From NCBI GenBank assembly GCA_946803715.1, contig CAMPET010000053.1, positions 335,283 through 354,782 of the forward strand: DNA of 19,500 nt, read 5' to 3'. Shown piece by piece: positions 1-10,619 of this stretch (within the stretch, counting starts at the first letter, position 1; every line of letters begins with the position of its first letter). Source of the DNA: Beroe ovata (lineage: Eukaryota; Ctenophora; Nuda; Beroida; Beroidae). The notes beneath the pieces are model-generated. The model saw only the letters and a list, made by a program, of their open reading frames with translations. It was not told where the DNA came from and ran no database searches. A program made the translations under genes and the position numbers.

Positions 1-578
1 GTGTGTGTGTGTGTTTGTCAGCGGATGGGTGTGTTAGTCTTCGGCTAGTTGCAGTATGCAATGAATATGACAAATTAGCATACAAAGACCATACTTTAAT
101 ACCTCCATGCTTTCATATTGTGCATCTCTATCGACACTGTGCAAGCTCCGCTAAAAATAGAAGATAAAGATAAAAGTACGCCCATATGATACTGCATTTA
201 TGTCACAGTTACGTCATACAACTCGCGTCACACACACACACACATCTCTCAGCAATTGAAATATAGCATTCTCCCAACTTGTTGCGAAATTCTGTAATCC
301 CAGAATTGAAACAGACTGCAGAGTGAAATTTGAATGTTGGAACTTCCTGGTTCACTTTTCCGGTAGAACCATATCATGGTTCATGTTTCAAGATGAATGC
401 AATTGTGAAGATAGGGATGAAAGAATCGACTCATATATGCTTCAAGATGAGAAAAGATCACACATCAAACAATCACACATTTTGTGATCACTCAAGTATT
501 CACGCACACCCAAGGGCAAAGCAAGACTTGTAATCACACACATGTAAAGATGGTCAATCACACACCCTTCACACTCAC
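1..578. other. Left-edge intronic sequence, CA/TG-rich
   Basis: This should be intron 2 of the dynein light intermediate chain-like gene. It holds a (GT)n tract at 1-14, a (CA)n tract near 229-244 and many ATCACACA-type motifs near 455-560. A minus-strand acceptor-like tttttag followed by an open stretch at about 110-155 could be a further exon, but I could not match it to the family and do not annotate it. Confidence 0.4.
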
Positions 579-1045
579 CTAAATTCTATGCCCGGGTTAC
601 TTTGGACAGATCTATCAGAATCCCCCATTTTAGCTAACAGAGACGATTTACCAGATTTGGGGGTTCCCAACATCACAATGTACTTGTTACCTGGGTTACC
701 AGTGTTGTAACGTGTAACGTGCCCTAACGTGATTCAATAACGTGCTTTCATGGAACGTGGATGAGCGAGCGAGTTCAGTTTCAGATTATAAATCGAGTAA
801 AAAAACTGCTTTTGACAAACAACCTTCTCGGTATCAAACTTGCTGCGTTCAATGATTCCTCGTGAGATGAATTAATAATTTAAACACTCAGTAATCACGC
901 AGTTTTCACACACAGAAATCACACAGAAATCACACCTATAATTACCTCTTGTGCTACGAGTATGAAGGGAACTGAGGAGACTAGCCCACAAATCATCGCC
1001 CTCACCCTGTTCGGCCCCCCTAGAACTACTAGCGATTGGGGACAT
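579..1045 (-). CDS. Dynein light intermediate chain-like protein, first two coding exons (partial, runs off left edge)
   Basis: Two minus-strand exons join in frame: 946-1045 (ATG at 1045, 33 codons plus 1 base, donor gtaatt) and 579-690 (acceptor cccag, donor gtgagt, ending in phase 2). The predicted N-terminus has an acidic DDLWASLLSSLHTRSTR segment followed by a P-loop, LGTPKSGKSS, and then NPGIEF. This order matches cytoplasmic dynein 1 light intermediate chains, which have a LWSS-L-SEV-TRSRS leader, a Ras-like P-loop and a GLEYLYL strand. In that family the protein links the dynein heavy chain to cargo adaptors. The start could instead lie in an upstream exon, because a cttatag acceptor-like site sits just before the ATG. 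The next exon is not evident in 1-578 and is probably off the window. The family call is from remembered similarity over about 70 residues; another LIC-type or P-loop protein is possible. Confidence 0.62.
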
Positions 1046-2671
1046 CCTATAAGTGGGGGAAATGTTCGTCAAAATGTGGTTTCACTCTCTCTCTCTCTCC
1101 TCATTCGAAGCGATGATCGTGATATTATAGTATTGGTAGTACCGAGAAGTGTGATGAAACTGTGGAGTAATGCTGACTACTCAATTCCTTTCAGTTTTGA
1201 CTTTCGTATTATATATAGTCCTAAGTCTATTATACATTACACAGACACACAAACATACATACACACACACGCACAATGACTACTGTAAGCAATGAACTTG
1301 GGACTAACTATTGAGGCACTATGAGTGAGTAAAGTCACTGAGTTTTAATTTTAGTCCTAGGCAATTTGATGAGAACTTATTGCTGTAGATAAAGAAAATC
1401 ATTCGCAGATCATGAAAACTCGTATGTTAAGTAACAAAAATCATTTAATTACTTCTAGGAAGGATTGAGTAATATTGGTCTATAACATACATCATGTATT
1501 ATATTATATCCAGGTATACTGATAAGACTTAATGAAAACTTCAACCCAACTGTTATCTTTTATCTGATTGGATCCAAGACATGCCTCGACTTTGCTTCCG
1601 GCGGAAGATAAATTTTCTTTTGAAGAAATTAGACGAGAGCAACGGTTAACGATTTTATTGACTCAATTATATCATGAATAGACGCTAATTTTCAACAATC
1701 ATCATTTTCATACTTTTCACTATTCATAAAGGCAATTTTATACATAGTTATCCAAAAGAAAACCTAACAAATACGGTTACAGTTCAAGATTCTGAGATGC
1801 GAAGGCGCGAAAATATATATCAGAAGCATCATGATCAGCATTTTGAGCATCAGTTTTTTCATCCTTTTGAAGCACAAAACATATGAAAATTTGATAGTAC
1901 ACAACACAATCATTTTTTGCAAAAATAATGGATATGTATTCAAAATTAAAAACACCAAAATACATCTCATATAGTGTGTGACCTTCCAAGACATAGAGAT
2001 GCGATATACTTATATTATGATGCGATGAGAAAAGCCAATCAATGAATGTCGATTAATCATAATCCGCATTCATTCAATCAATTAACTACATACCCCACTA
2101 TCAAAAAGTCACTAAGTGACCATGTTGTGTGTAAATATGTTTATATCAACACAAAAACTCACACTTGAATGATTATAGTGATGGAAAGATAGATTTAAAT
2201 CTAGAGAATTTCAATTTCAATAGTTCAATTTTAACTCATACATATACATTGACACCACAGTGTACCTTGTTGCTATGGTGACACTCCAAATGTACTTTAT
2301 ACGGAATTATAGACTATGGGTCTATCAAGCGGTCTACACTATAGAATAAATGTGCTCAGTACACTGAACACAAAAATGTACGGAGAACGACGCTTGAGGA
2401 GTGTGCTTACTGTGTATCGTATAAACTATAAAGTTATAAAAACTGGGAGTCAGTATATATTGGATATATTGTTATATATTGGACGATAGTGTATAAAGGA
2501 GGCACATGCATTGTATATATATATCTATATGTATGTGTATGCAAGTGAGTGTTGTTGCCAAAACAACAAACATCACTATGACAACACACACACACTGTGT
2601 GCACAAATACACACACGTATTGTTATATATATATTCAGTTCCTCGGGTGTGGTCAATTGGCGTCAATGTGT
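1046..2671. other. Intergenic stretch with no supportable gene
   Basis: This separates the RhoA-type gene from the start of the dynein light intermediate chain-like gene and should hold the RhoA 3' end and the dynein-side promoter. It is AT-rich, with microsatellite tracts near 1080-1100 (CT) and 1255-1275 (CA). The short open frames here, including the 70-76 codon pair at 1764-1994 on the minus strand, lack splice context or recognisable motifs. One GC-rich island near 1585-1607 contains a symmetric Ets-like site. Confidence 0.5.
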
Positions 2672-3674
<1,003 letters not shown>

Positions 3675-4298
3675 TTAATAAAAGAAATGACATGATGTGG
3701 AAAGAATTATTCAATTTTTACTATAAGTCCCTGTAAATTTCTACTGATATCTGTTAAGAGTGAATCCTTATTTGCTGTCACAACCCCCTTCACATCAGAT
3801 ATGGCTTTTAAGCCATGGATATTGGATAGCAACGTTCTAACATCAAGTGAACAAACTCATAAGTTCACTACAATTTTTGTATTGCTCCAACAATATTATA
3901 GTCACAGTATGTACCAATAGAGCACCTAGTTTATGAGTAAATTGAGTGTGAGTAGTAGTGTAAATAGTAGTGTAAATAATAGATAGTACAAGGTGGACCT
4001 TTCATCATTCATCAGAATTTTTGCAACAATTTTGGATAAGAGATAAGATAAGACCAAAATTTATTTTTCGAATATTCAGCGTTAGGATGTAGTTCTAGTA
4101 ATGAAATGTTCCATGCGCGGCGCGGCATAAACGAGAGCAGCACCAAAGTTGTGGAATCATGCTACGCAATTGCATTGCAGCTGGTTCTTTTCCAATTCCG
4201 TGCTGCAACAGCGCATGTGCGGCGCGGCGCGGCTTTGATGTTTGAGCCTTCGTGATCTGATTGCGCGTGACTTAATTTGTGAAATTGCTTTTTACTCT

Positions 4299-4331
4299 TC
4301 CTCGCTAGCGGGATTACAATTGCGCGGCGCC
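4299..4331. repeat. Dispersed CG-rich repeat core, copy A
   Basis: This 33-base segment aligns with 9848-9903: both begin TCCT-GCT-GCGGGATT and end CAATTGCGCGGCGCC, and the second copy has about 23 extra bases between. Both lie in CG-rich intergenic DNA. The shared core suggests a dispersed element of unknown type. No coding capacity is evident. Confidence 0.5.
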
Positions 4332-4490
4332 GACGCTATACTAGGGCAAACCGCGGCCGCGGCAAACGCCAGCCTGAGAATTATTCGCGGCGCGCGCGCA
4401 ATGAAATTCTTGACAGGGGTTTTCAATTTGTCATCTTACATGCATTAGCATTTCAATTTCAAGTTCTTCGCTTTCAATCCTACTTTCGAT

Positions 4491-4557
4491 GAGACAATAT
4501 GATTCAAAAAATGAGACAATATGATTCAAAAAATGATACAATATGATTGAAAAAAAT
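4491..4557. repeat. Three tandem copies of a 22-base unit
   Basis: The units are 4491-4512, 4513-4534 and 4535-4557. The first two are identical (GAGACAATATGATTC followed by an A run and T). The third has two substitutions and one extra A. The array lies directly past the DSL-gene stop codon, so it is probably in its 3' untranslated region. Confidence 0.85.
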
Positions 4558-4573
4558 GTATTTTCATTTGTAG

Positions 4574-7500
4574 TTATTTCTTATCTTTTGCTGAACAAAT
4601 TACCCCTGATAAATGTAAGTATACAGCAACACCAATACCAATAATTATCAATAACCAGCCTGCTACCACTGACACCATGATAAGGTTATACGTAGTTTCA
4701 TCCATATATTTCTCCATCCTTAATGAATAATGTTCTTCAGTCATCTCCAGTATACCATCTTCATTACATTTGAAATCCTTGAAGTCTACACACCAAGTAT
4801 CACAAGTTTTGTAGCAAGATTCTTCCTCACAATATTCACCAAACCAGTTTCTGGCACATTTGTCACAATTGGTCCCATCCCAGTTGTGTTTACAAAGCAG
4901 TTTGCCCTCATGAGTGCAGTAAGAACTTATTGGGTCAGGATAGCAAGAGATGTTGCAAAATTCACCATAGTAGTTTGTTGAGCACTCCACACAATCTGTG
5001 TCCATACTTCTATGCCCTTTACACTTCTTTGTGCCATTTTCTGAGCACTCAAAATACTCAGAAGTTTCATTGCAGAAAACCTTGCAATCTGGTGGATTGA
5101 AGTAGTTCTCTCTGCATGTCTTGCTCCCTAAATTGATGTTACTGTATTCAAAGGACAGAATATTTAAATAGACTCAGGATCTCTTCATAAGCCCTTTGAT
5201 TCTAGGCGGTAAGAGGTAGGTACCTACTTCATAAAACTTACCATTTTTATCGCATTTACCAATCTTATCAGAGTGGCAGTATGTCTCACAATTATCCCCA
5301 TAAAAGTCTTGCTGACATTTTGAACATGCTGGTCCTGCAATTGAGATAGGTATATTCGTTAACTAACATAAGCCTATAGCCTAAGTTGATAGCCTAATCA
5401 CATAAAAGTTAATTTAGTACAATCATTATGGTTATCAAGTGAATAAATACCTCCATAGTTCCCTTTACAGATCAATTGAAATCCATTTTTTGTCTCCACA
5501 CACTTATATCTGTCTGTGTCTGCACAATTTTGAAGACACTTGTCTCCAAACCTAAACAGATCTTTATTAGGTACCTCTGTTGTTCCTGTTCCGTGTGTCG
5601 GTTTCTATAAATCTGGGGAAACATTGTCCACAGCTCTCACCATGTTGGTTCACAAATGATTGTCCCATTATGTGAGCAAGTATTTCTCTCCGTTTCAATA
5701 CACCAAAGACAAGTGACATTTTCTGGTACAACTGCATCCCTTGGGTAGTAGCCCTAAAAGAGAGGAAATGTTTTCATCCAATCACTTTGTAATTTGAAGA
5801 ATTTGCAAGTTTTTCTCGGTGCAGTTCACACAAGTACCTCAGCACAGCTACTGCAGTTCTCCCCTGTTCTCTCTGGAGCACAAATTCTCTTCCCTGTGAC
5901 AGGGTCGCAAATCCAGGTTTCAAATGTGCTATCCGGAGTACAGTATACCTGAATCAAGGGCACAATGAGATTAGGTATATATGCTGTGTAGGCTCATGTT
6001 TTTCAATTATCTTAACAATATTGGGGCACAGCAACCACTCAATAATAGAGCTCCTGGGAAGAGCCACTTGAATGCCATGTTCTCCTGTTGGGAGTAGTAA
6101 GGCTCCCAAGCACCTCATGTTGTACCTTATTATGATGAATTTCAATCGGTCTTTACCTGACAATCTGCTCCATAGAAATGATCTGTACAGGAATCACAGT
6201 CTCTGCCTTGCCAGTTATCCAGACATACTTTCTCTCCCAACATATTGCAGTTGTAATGTGGACTCGGCCTGCATTCCACCTAACATTTATACATGGTTAC
6301 ACTCCATACACACAGACAAAGCACACACAGACTCAACATACACATACACGCACACAGATACAGACAAATAACTGACCCAACTTATTACTATGGTTACCTG
6401 ACACTGATCTCCATACCAACTATCTTGGCACACATCACAATCATCTCCCGTCCACCCAACCTCACACACTCTCCTACCATCACGACAAGTGTATTTCGGA
6501 GGGTCGGGGATACAGGTTGGACAAACCACATCTGCTTCACTGGATAAACAGTTCCGGCAGATTCTGCTCCCTGAAGCATTGGAAGATAGAGATGAGTTGT
6601 TGCCATGATTGAGACTCCAATTCAGGGATCAATGTTGTACCGTTTATCGCTGTGAAACACCAAAGCATGTCTGAGTCACGACAGATGAATGTGCCATTTA
6701 CAGGAGAACAGCCAACTTGACACTCTTCACCACTATCAGATATCATGACTTCATCAACTGCTGCAGAGATGATATCATTAGATAGCTGTTCCATTGGTTT
6801 TAGCCAGATACAGTTCGACCACCCACCCAACTCGAGAAGTAGTGTCACCAGCATTCAACTAGAGAAGAAGTATCGCTAGCTCCCAACTCACAAAAAGCAC
6901 TTGTAACCGATGTTTTCCCTACAATAACGTGTCTCATAGATTAATTTCCTCTTTGACTTACCATCACTGCCATGTTTGCACATTTTCATGCCAAAGTCTG
7001 TACAGGTGTGATTATTATTGGACACACAATATACATCACAATCTCTGCCATGGTAATGTTCTTTGCACATCTTTCGTCCTGACATTTGACATCATAATAT
7101 GACAGTAACCTATCTCAGTATTGAATAGGATCCATCTTCATTTTCTCTCTTTGAGTGCCTACCTGTTTCAGTATCACAGTAAAACCTATCAGTCTCGATA
7201 CAGAAAGTATCACACTTGTTGCCATGCCAACCCCTTGCGCAAGTTGTGCAACCTACCTGAATTATTCGCACATCTCATTGAAAGAGTCAATATTATGAAT
7301 TTTGTTCAAAGGTGATGAGATAGTAATTTGCTACTTACTCCTTCATAATTATCTTTGCAGTCCAGTTGGTAAGAGAGGAATATGAAACCTGTGTTTACCA
7401 AATCATGCGATTGATGGGAAACGTGAGGTTCCAGCGAGGCTAGGGAAACGGTGGGGTTCATTCTTGGATTATGAATTTCGCCTCTCAGATAAATGTTCAT

Positions 7501-8520
7501 TCTAAGGTTTCAATGTCTGAAACCTGTATCAAAGTGGAAAGTCTTGTTGAAGATGAAGTCTCGCCGATTATTGACGATGAATCTAACCGAGACTCCGTCC
7601 TTTACCGTTGGTATGGGAATTGGATTGGGTAAACTCCCTGGAGTATTTGATGTTAGATCAAAAGTGGTGGAGGGGGTTATGTTTTACTTCTCATTTATCT
7701 AGGTATTCCCTTCTTGGGAAACTTTACCGTAACCTATTATAATTGACAATTTCAATCTGACGGAAATGTCTGATACCTAAAATTGGGACGGAACTGCCCG
7801 GCTCTTGCTCTGTGAATTTAATACCGTTCTCCTGGGCATCGAAATAGTAGTCCAGCGAGTCCGGTGGTGCGGTTTCTCCTATCTGGTAGTCCTTACTCAC
7901 ATAAACTGCGGACTCTGGGGCGGGAGACTATAGCTGTCAAAGAAAGTCTTGAGAAAGAAAAGGGTTGGTTGGCAAGACAGCCTATGTTTCACTTACTACT
8001 GTGAGGTAAAAACAATTGCATTCAACAGTAACTGTCAACACTGTGAAGTGTGAATGTTATCATTGTTGACACTGTTAACACTGTGAATAATGATAGTATT
8101 GTTAACACTGTTAACACTAACCTCCTCGCCAATATGAAGTGTTAATCTGTAGATATATCCGGTAAAGACAACTGTCCATTTCATCTGAGTATCCACCACA
8201 AGTGTCATTCATATACCGGATCAGCGTTAAGTTCAAGACTCCCTCACTTCTCACCTGCTGAAAACAGGTAACCAGTGAGGGGAGTGCACCAGTTACCATG
8301 GTACCAGATTATAGTGTTACCATGGTAACTTCTAACTATGGTTCACTCGAGAACAATGCAATTCGATAGAGCAGAGTGTCATTTGCTGCCATTGGGTCGT
8401 GTTTTTTTGCTTGTTGTTTAGTTGCTATGAGATAACGACTTAGTGATAACCTACCTTGACTGCAAATAGCGAAACTGTTATCAAACACACATTAACATAC
8501 AGCGATAAATTGATTCTCAT
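4574..8520 (-). CDS. Notch-ligand-like type I membrane protein with tandem DSL-like modules and no EGF repeats (complete, 15 exons)
   Basis: Exons (minus): 8455-8520, 8122-8257, 7777-7914, 7524-7637, 7339-7388, 7163-7256, 6962-7078, 6641-6760, 6398-6570, 6157-6279, 5838-5948, 5641-5753, 5451-5551, 5242-5334, 4574-5127. All phases agree, giving about 700 residues. The protein starts with a signal peptide (MRINLSLYVNVCLITVSLFA). Residues about 24-150 resemble the MNNL domain of Delta/Jagged, including GVLNLTL and a PILG segment. Residue 162 onward begins a DSL domain (CKDNYEGVGCTTC) and then a chain of about eight more DSL-like modules: C-x3-aromatic-x-G-x2-C-x3-C, a C-x4-G-x2-C hairpin, then another aromatic-x-G-x2-C. 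A transmembrane helix spans about 665-687, followed by a tail of about 13 residues ending SAKDKK. DSL is the Notch-binding module; binding here is inferred. The acceptors of exons 2 and 8 are NAGNAG pairs. Exon 3's start (cccag at 7915) was chosen by phase. The link between exons 7 and 8 is the least certain. Confidence 0.85.
8024..8118. repeat. Degenerate tandem TGTTAACAC-type repeat in a DSL-gene intron
   Basis: Variants of TGTTAACAC and TGTCAACACTGTGAA recur about every 10-25 bases. The unit is itself palindromic around GTTAAC. The array lies in intron 2 of the DSL gene, directly beside the donor at 8120-8121. Confidence 0.7.
8292..8329. promoter_or_regulatory. Paired X-box-like (RFX) palindromes in DSL-gene intron 1
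   Basis: GTTACCATGGTAAC at 8316-8329 is a perfect 14-base palindrome that fits the RFX X-box pattern GTNRCC-N(0-3)-RGYAAC. A second copy, GTTACCATGGTACC, lies at 8292-8305 with one mismatch in the right half. They sit about 130-165 bases past the first coding exon. RFX binding is inferred from the motif only; simple hairpin repeats are an alternative. Confidence 0.35.
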
Positions 8521-9219
8521 ATTATTTCTTCTGATAATACCCACTTAGAAACTACTCTGAACTCAGATCTAACTCAGCAGTGACTGATACATAACAACAT
8601 TCAAAAAACGGATATAAGGCCAGGTTAGCCATCCCCATTCACTTTTAACAGTACTGTAATATGATTCAATGCCAGTTTTATTTGTCGATAAGGCCACTGT
8701 ATGTTTTGGATCAAATGACGGTGCGGAAGTATGAAATTGTCATGAAGCTCCCGAGTTTAGTTCTTACATTAGAACCGGTCATTGGTGAACATTTCATGTT
8801 TTAGGCACATCCGTTTCAGGAACTAAACAAAAACTACAACAAGGTATCTGGATCGGTGCCCAAAAAGTACATCACTGCAGCACGCAATCTAAGCTCAGCA
8901 CACTCCCAGATGCTTGAATTATCCAATTATACGTTTTTCCTAGCAATGTATAACTCGAACAGTTAATGATTTGATCGTGTTGAGGTTTTTGGATGAACAT
9001 TCGTCAATTTTCTTATCGAAAACCCCTCTCGTTCGATGAATCAACTCCAAATTGCTACTGACAATATGTGAACTTACACCAATCGGCTAAAGTGAATTGC
9101 TATCCGAAAATATGAGTGCTAACCGGATTTTCGTCTTTTGACGAAGTTTCTCCCGAATCCCGATCAGATTCACTTGTTTGTGGTTGTTTCAAATCCTGTG
9201 AAAGTTCTCCGCGATCATA
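8521..9219. other. Intergenic, upstream of the DSL gene; no gene seen
   Basis: This should contain the promoter of the DSL gene, which is read leftward from 8520. It is AT-rich with no open frame of note. I saw no clear TATA box or initiator and no repeat that I can define. Confidence 0.5.
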
Positions 9220-9291
9220 GGTCTCATGGTGTAGTGGTTAGCACTCAGGACTCTGAATCCTGCGACCCGAGTTCGACTCTCGGTGAGACCT
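9220..9291 (+). tRNA. tRNA-Gln (anticodon CTG)
   Basis: The 72-base cloverleaf has acceptor arms GGTCTCA (9220-9226) and TGAGACC (9284-9290), with discriminator T at 9291. The anticodon stem CAGGA/TCCTG encloses loop CTCTGAA with anticodon CTG at 9253-9255. The T arm has GAGTTCGACTC (B box), and the D arm GTGTAGTGGTTAGC is the A box. A T run near 9302 can serve as a Pol III terminator. CCA is not encoded, as in eukaryotes. It stands alone between the DSL and cadherin genes on the opposite strand to both. Confidence 0.96.
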
Positions 9292-9586
9292 TAGCAACAT
9301 TATTTTGGCTTCATTTATCGTGGATTTTGCTTGCATGGGGCACAGGGCACAGATTCTGCATTTGAGGACTGTATATTGTGGCAGAAATCCACTCTTTGAT
9401 TCGTAGAGGAATTATAAGAGCGAATCATTTTTGTGCTGTTTTGTGTAACGCGCGGCGACATATTAATATACTGATTTAGATATCGATATTGCATTCTAAT
9501 CAAGTGTTAGTGCGCGCGCGCTTTGATGCTGCGCGTCGCGGGTTACTTGCTGAGGCGATTTCTATCTTCCGCAGTGTGAAATATAA

Positions 9587-9734
9587 GCGCGCGCCTTCAT
9601 CGGCCTAGGCTTCGATGACTGCAAAGCCAATCATCGTCAGGCGACGTTAGATTTTGTTGTCAGATGTTATACGTGACCTGTTCTCGCGCGCTTGTCGGGC
9701 GCCTTCACATCACTTTATCGATGAAGGCGCGCGC
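9587..9734. repeat. Perfect 16-base inverted repeat, arms 116 bases apart
   Basis: GCGCGCGCCTTCATCG at 9587-9602 is the exact reverse complement of 9719-9734. A nested imperfect pair, CCTGTTCTCGCGCG near 9677-9690 and CGCGCGAGAAACAG at 9735-9748, shares the same hairpin region. The arrangement resembles the ends of a small non-autonomous element or a cruciform-forming block. Target-site duplications were not identified. Confidence 0.75.
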
Positions 9735-9748
9735 CGCGCGAGAAACAG

Positions 9749-9774
9749 ATCAGATAACCTGCAGGTTATCTGAT
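9749..9774. repeat. Perfect 26-base palindrome
   Basis: The sequence reads ATCAGATAACCTG and then its exact reverse complement, with no spacer, centred on the CTGCAG core at 9759-9764. It directly follows the CGCG hairpin block. Confidence 0.9.
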
Positions 9775-9799
9775 AACATGTGCATGATAACATGTGCAT
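9772..9799. repeat. Two exact tandem copies of a 14-base unit
   Basis: GATAACATGTGCAT occurs at 9772-9785 and 9786-9799. It overlaps the right end of the 26-base palindrome by three bases, and GATAAC is also part of that palindrome's arm family. Confidence 0.9.
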
Positions 9800-9847
9800 T
9801 ACTGCATTTGACAGACTTTGTTAGATTTCTCCAGCTCCCTAGAGCTA

Positions 9848-9903
9848 TCCTTGCTGGCGGGATTTTATCCAGGGCAAGGGCGGAATTGCAATTGCGCGGC
9901 GCC
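9848..9903. repeat. Dispersed CG-rich repeat core, copy B
   Basis: This is the partner of 4299-4331. It shares the flanking ends TCCT-GCT-GCGGGATT and CAATTGCGCGGCGCC and carries about 23 extra bases in the middle. It lies in the CG-rich intergenic block. Confidence 0.5.
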
Positions 9904-10000
9904 AATGGTCATGATCATTGATCCTTCTCATCTGAGCTTGAGGACGCGCCGCGCATATTCCGTGCCCAAAACTCCGCTGCGCCGTAATTGGAAATTATCG

Positions 10001-10081
10001 AACGCTTGCGCAGTACCAAGCTGAAGTCTGAGTGTACGTTGTACGTACGAGTTTGTACCTTAACTTGATTCTGCGCAAGCA
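10001..10081. repeat. Inverted repeat with GCTTGCGCAG arms
   Basis: GCTTGCGCAG near 10004-10013 and CTGCGCAAGC at 10071-10080 are exact reverse complements, and the arms extend imperfectly to about 19 bases. The loop holds a second palindromic cluster, GTACGTTGTACGTAC (about 10034-10048). This marks the right edge of the CG-rich block. Confidence 0.65.
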
Positions 10082-10619
10082 TTCAGTTGCTTAACTTTGA
10101 GAAAATGGAAACAGTGCTTCTATTCAGTGAAAATATAATTATGAAGTAGATAAGTGTGCCACAAATAAAGTCACGTGGTTACATAAACTCATGGCCCAAA
10201 ACTATGGTTTTAACTTGAATAATAAATAAACAATTCTATTGTCACATTAGTCATTGAACATGCGGTAAACAAGTTCGATCAACAGGTAAAATTGTAAGTT
10301 TGGTCAAATATGAAACGTCAAAGAATAATTATTGTTCACACATGTCAAACTCGATTCCTTATTTAAATTTTCCAATGGAATCCATTCTTTACATTGGTAA
10401 ACTAAGCTTTAACTTCGAGATCATATTATTGAACCATAGACACAAATAAAAATTTACAAATACAAAATCGATGAATTAACAATTTACGACTGAAACCGTA
10501 TTATATTTTAACTGCTCAAATTATCCAATTCTTAACTTGAGTGAGTTCTTATTCAATAACTTACATAACGTTACAAAACAAGCAAACGTCTCTAAAGTAT
10601 AAAACACTTCTGGACATTT

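Larger units (their letters stand above)
9292..10619. other. Intergenic region past the cadherin 3' end, with CG-rich palindromic block
   Basis: The part from about 10085 to 10619 is AT-rich and should hold the cadherin 3' untranslated region. The part from about 9450 to 10080 is CG-rich, with many CGCGCG runs, long inverted repeats and a shared repeat core (given separately). The open frames at 9664-9921 and 10701-10907 on the plus strand arise from repeats or lie opposite cadherin coding sequence and show no protein signature. Confidence 0.55.

Noticed and set aside
110-155. Possible third exon of the dynein light intermediate chain-like gene (tttttag acceptor, gtatta donor)
   Set aside because: The phase-compatible translation does not resemble the expected part of the family.
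962-1279. Plus-strand open frame of 105 codons
   Set aside because: It lies opposite the dynein light intermediate chain-like exon and runs into CT and CA microsatellites; no family resemblance or splice context.
1764-1994. Two overlapping minus-strand frames of 70-76 codons
   Set aside because: AT-rich, hydrophobic by composition, and no splice partners or recognisable motif. One frame ends in a plausible-looking acidic stretch, but this is not enough to call a gene.
4242-4448. Plus-strand frame with Ala/Arg-rich translation in the CG-rich block
   Set aside because: Made of repeat DNA shared in part with 9848-9903; no protein signature.
8024-8118. CRISPR-like array
   Set aside because: Units are degenerate, very short and without unique spacers; eukaryotic intron.
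9664-10024. Overlapping plus-strand frames with an LQLRGA-like string
   Set aside because: Repeat-derived, crossing the inverted repeats and palindrome; no homology that I recognise.
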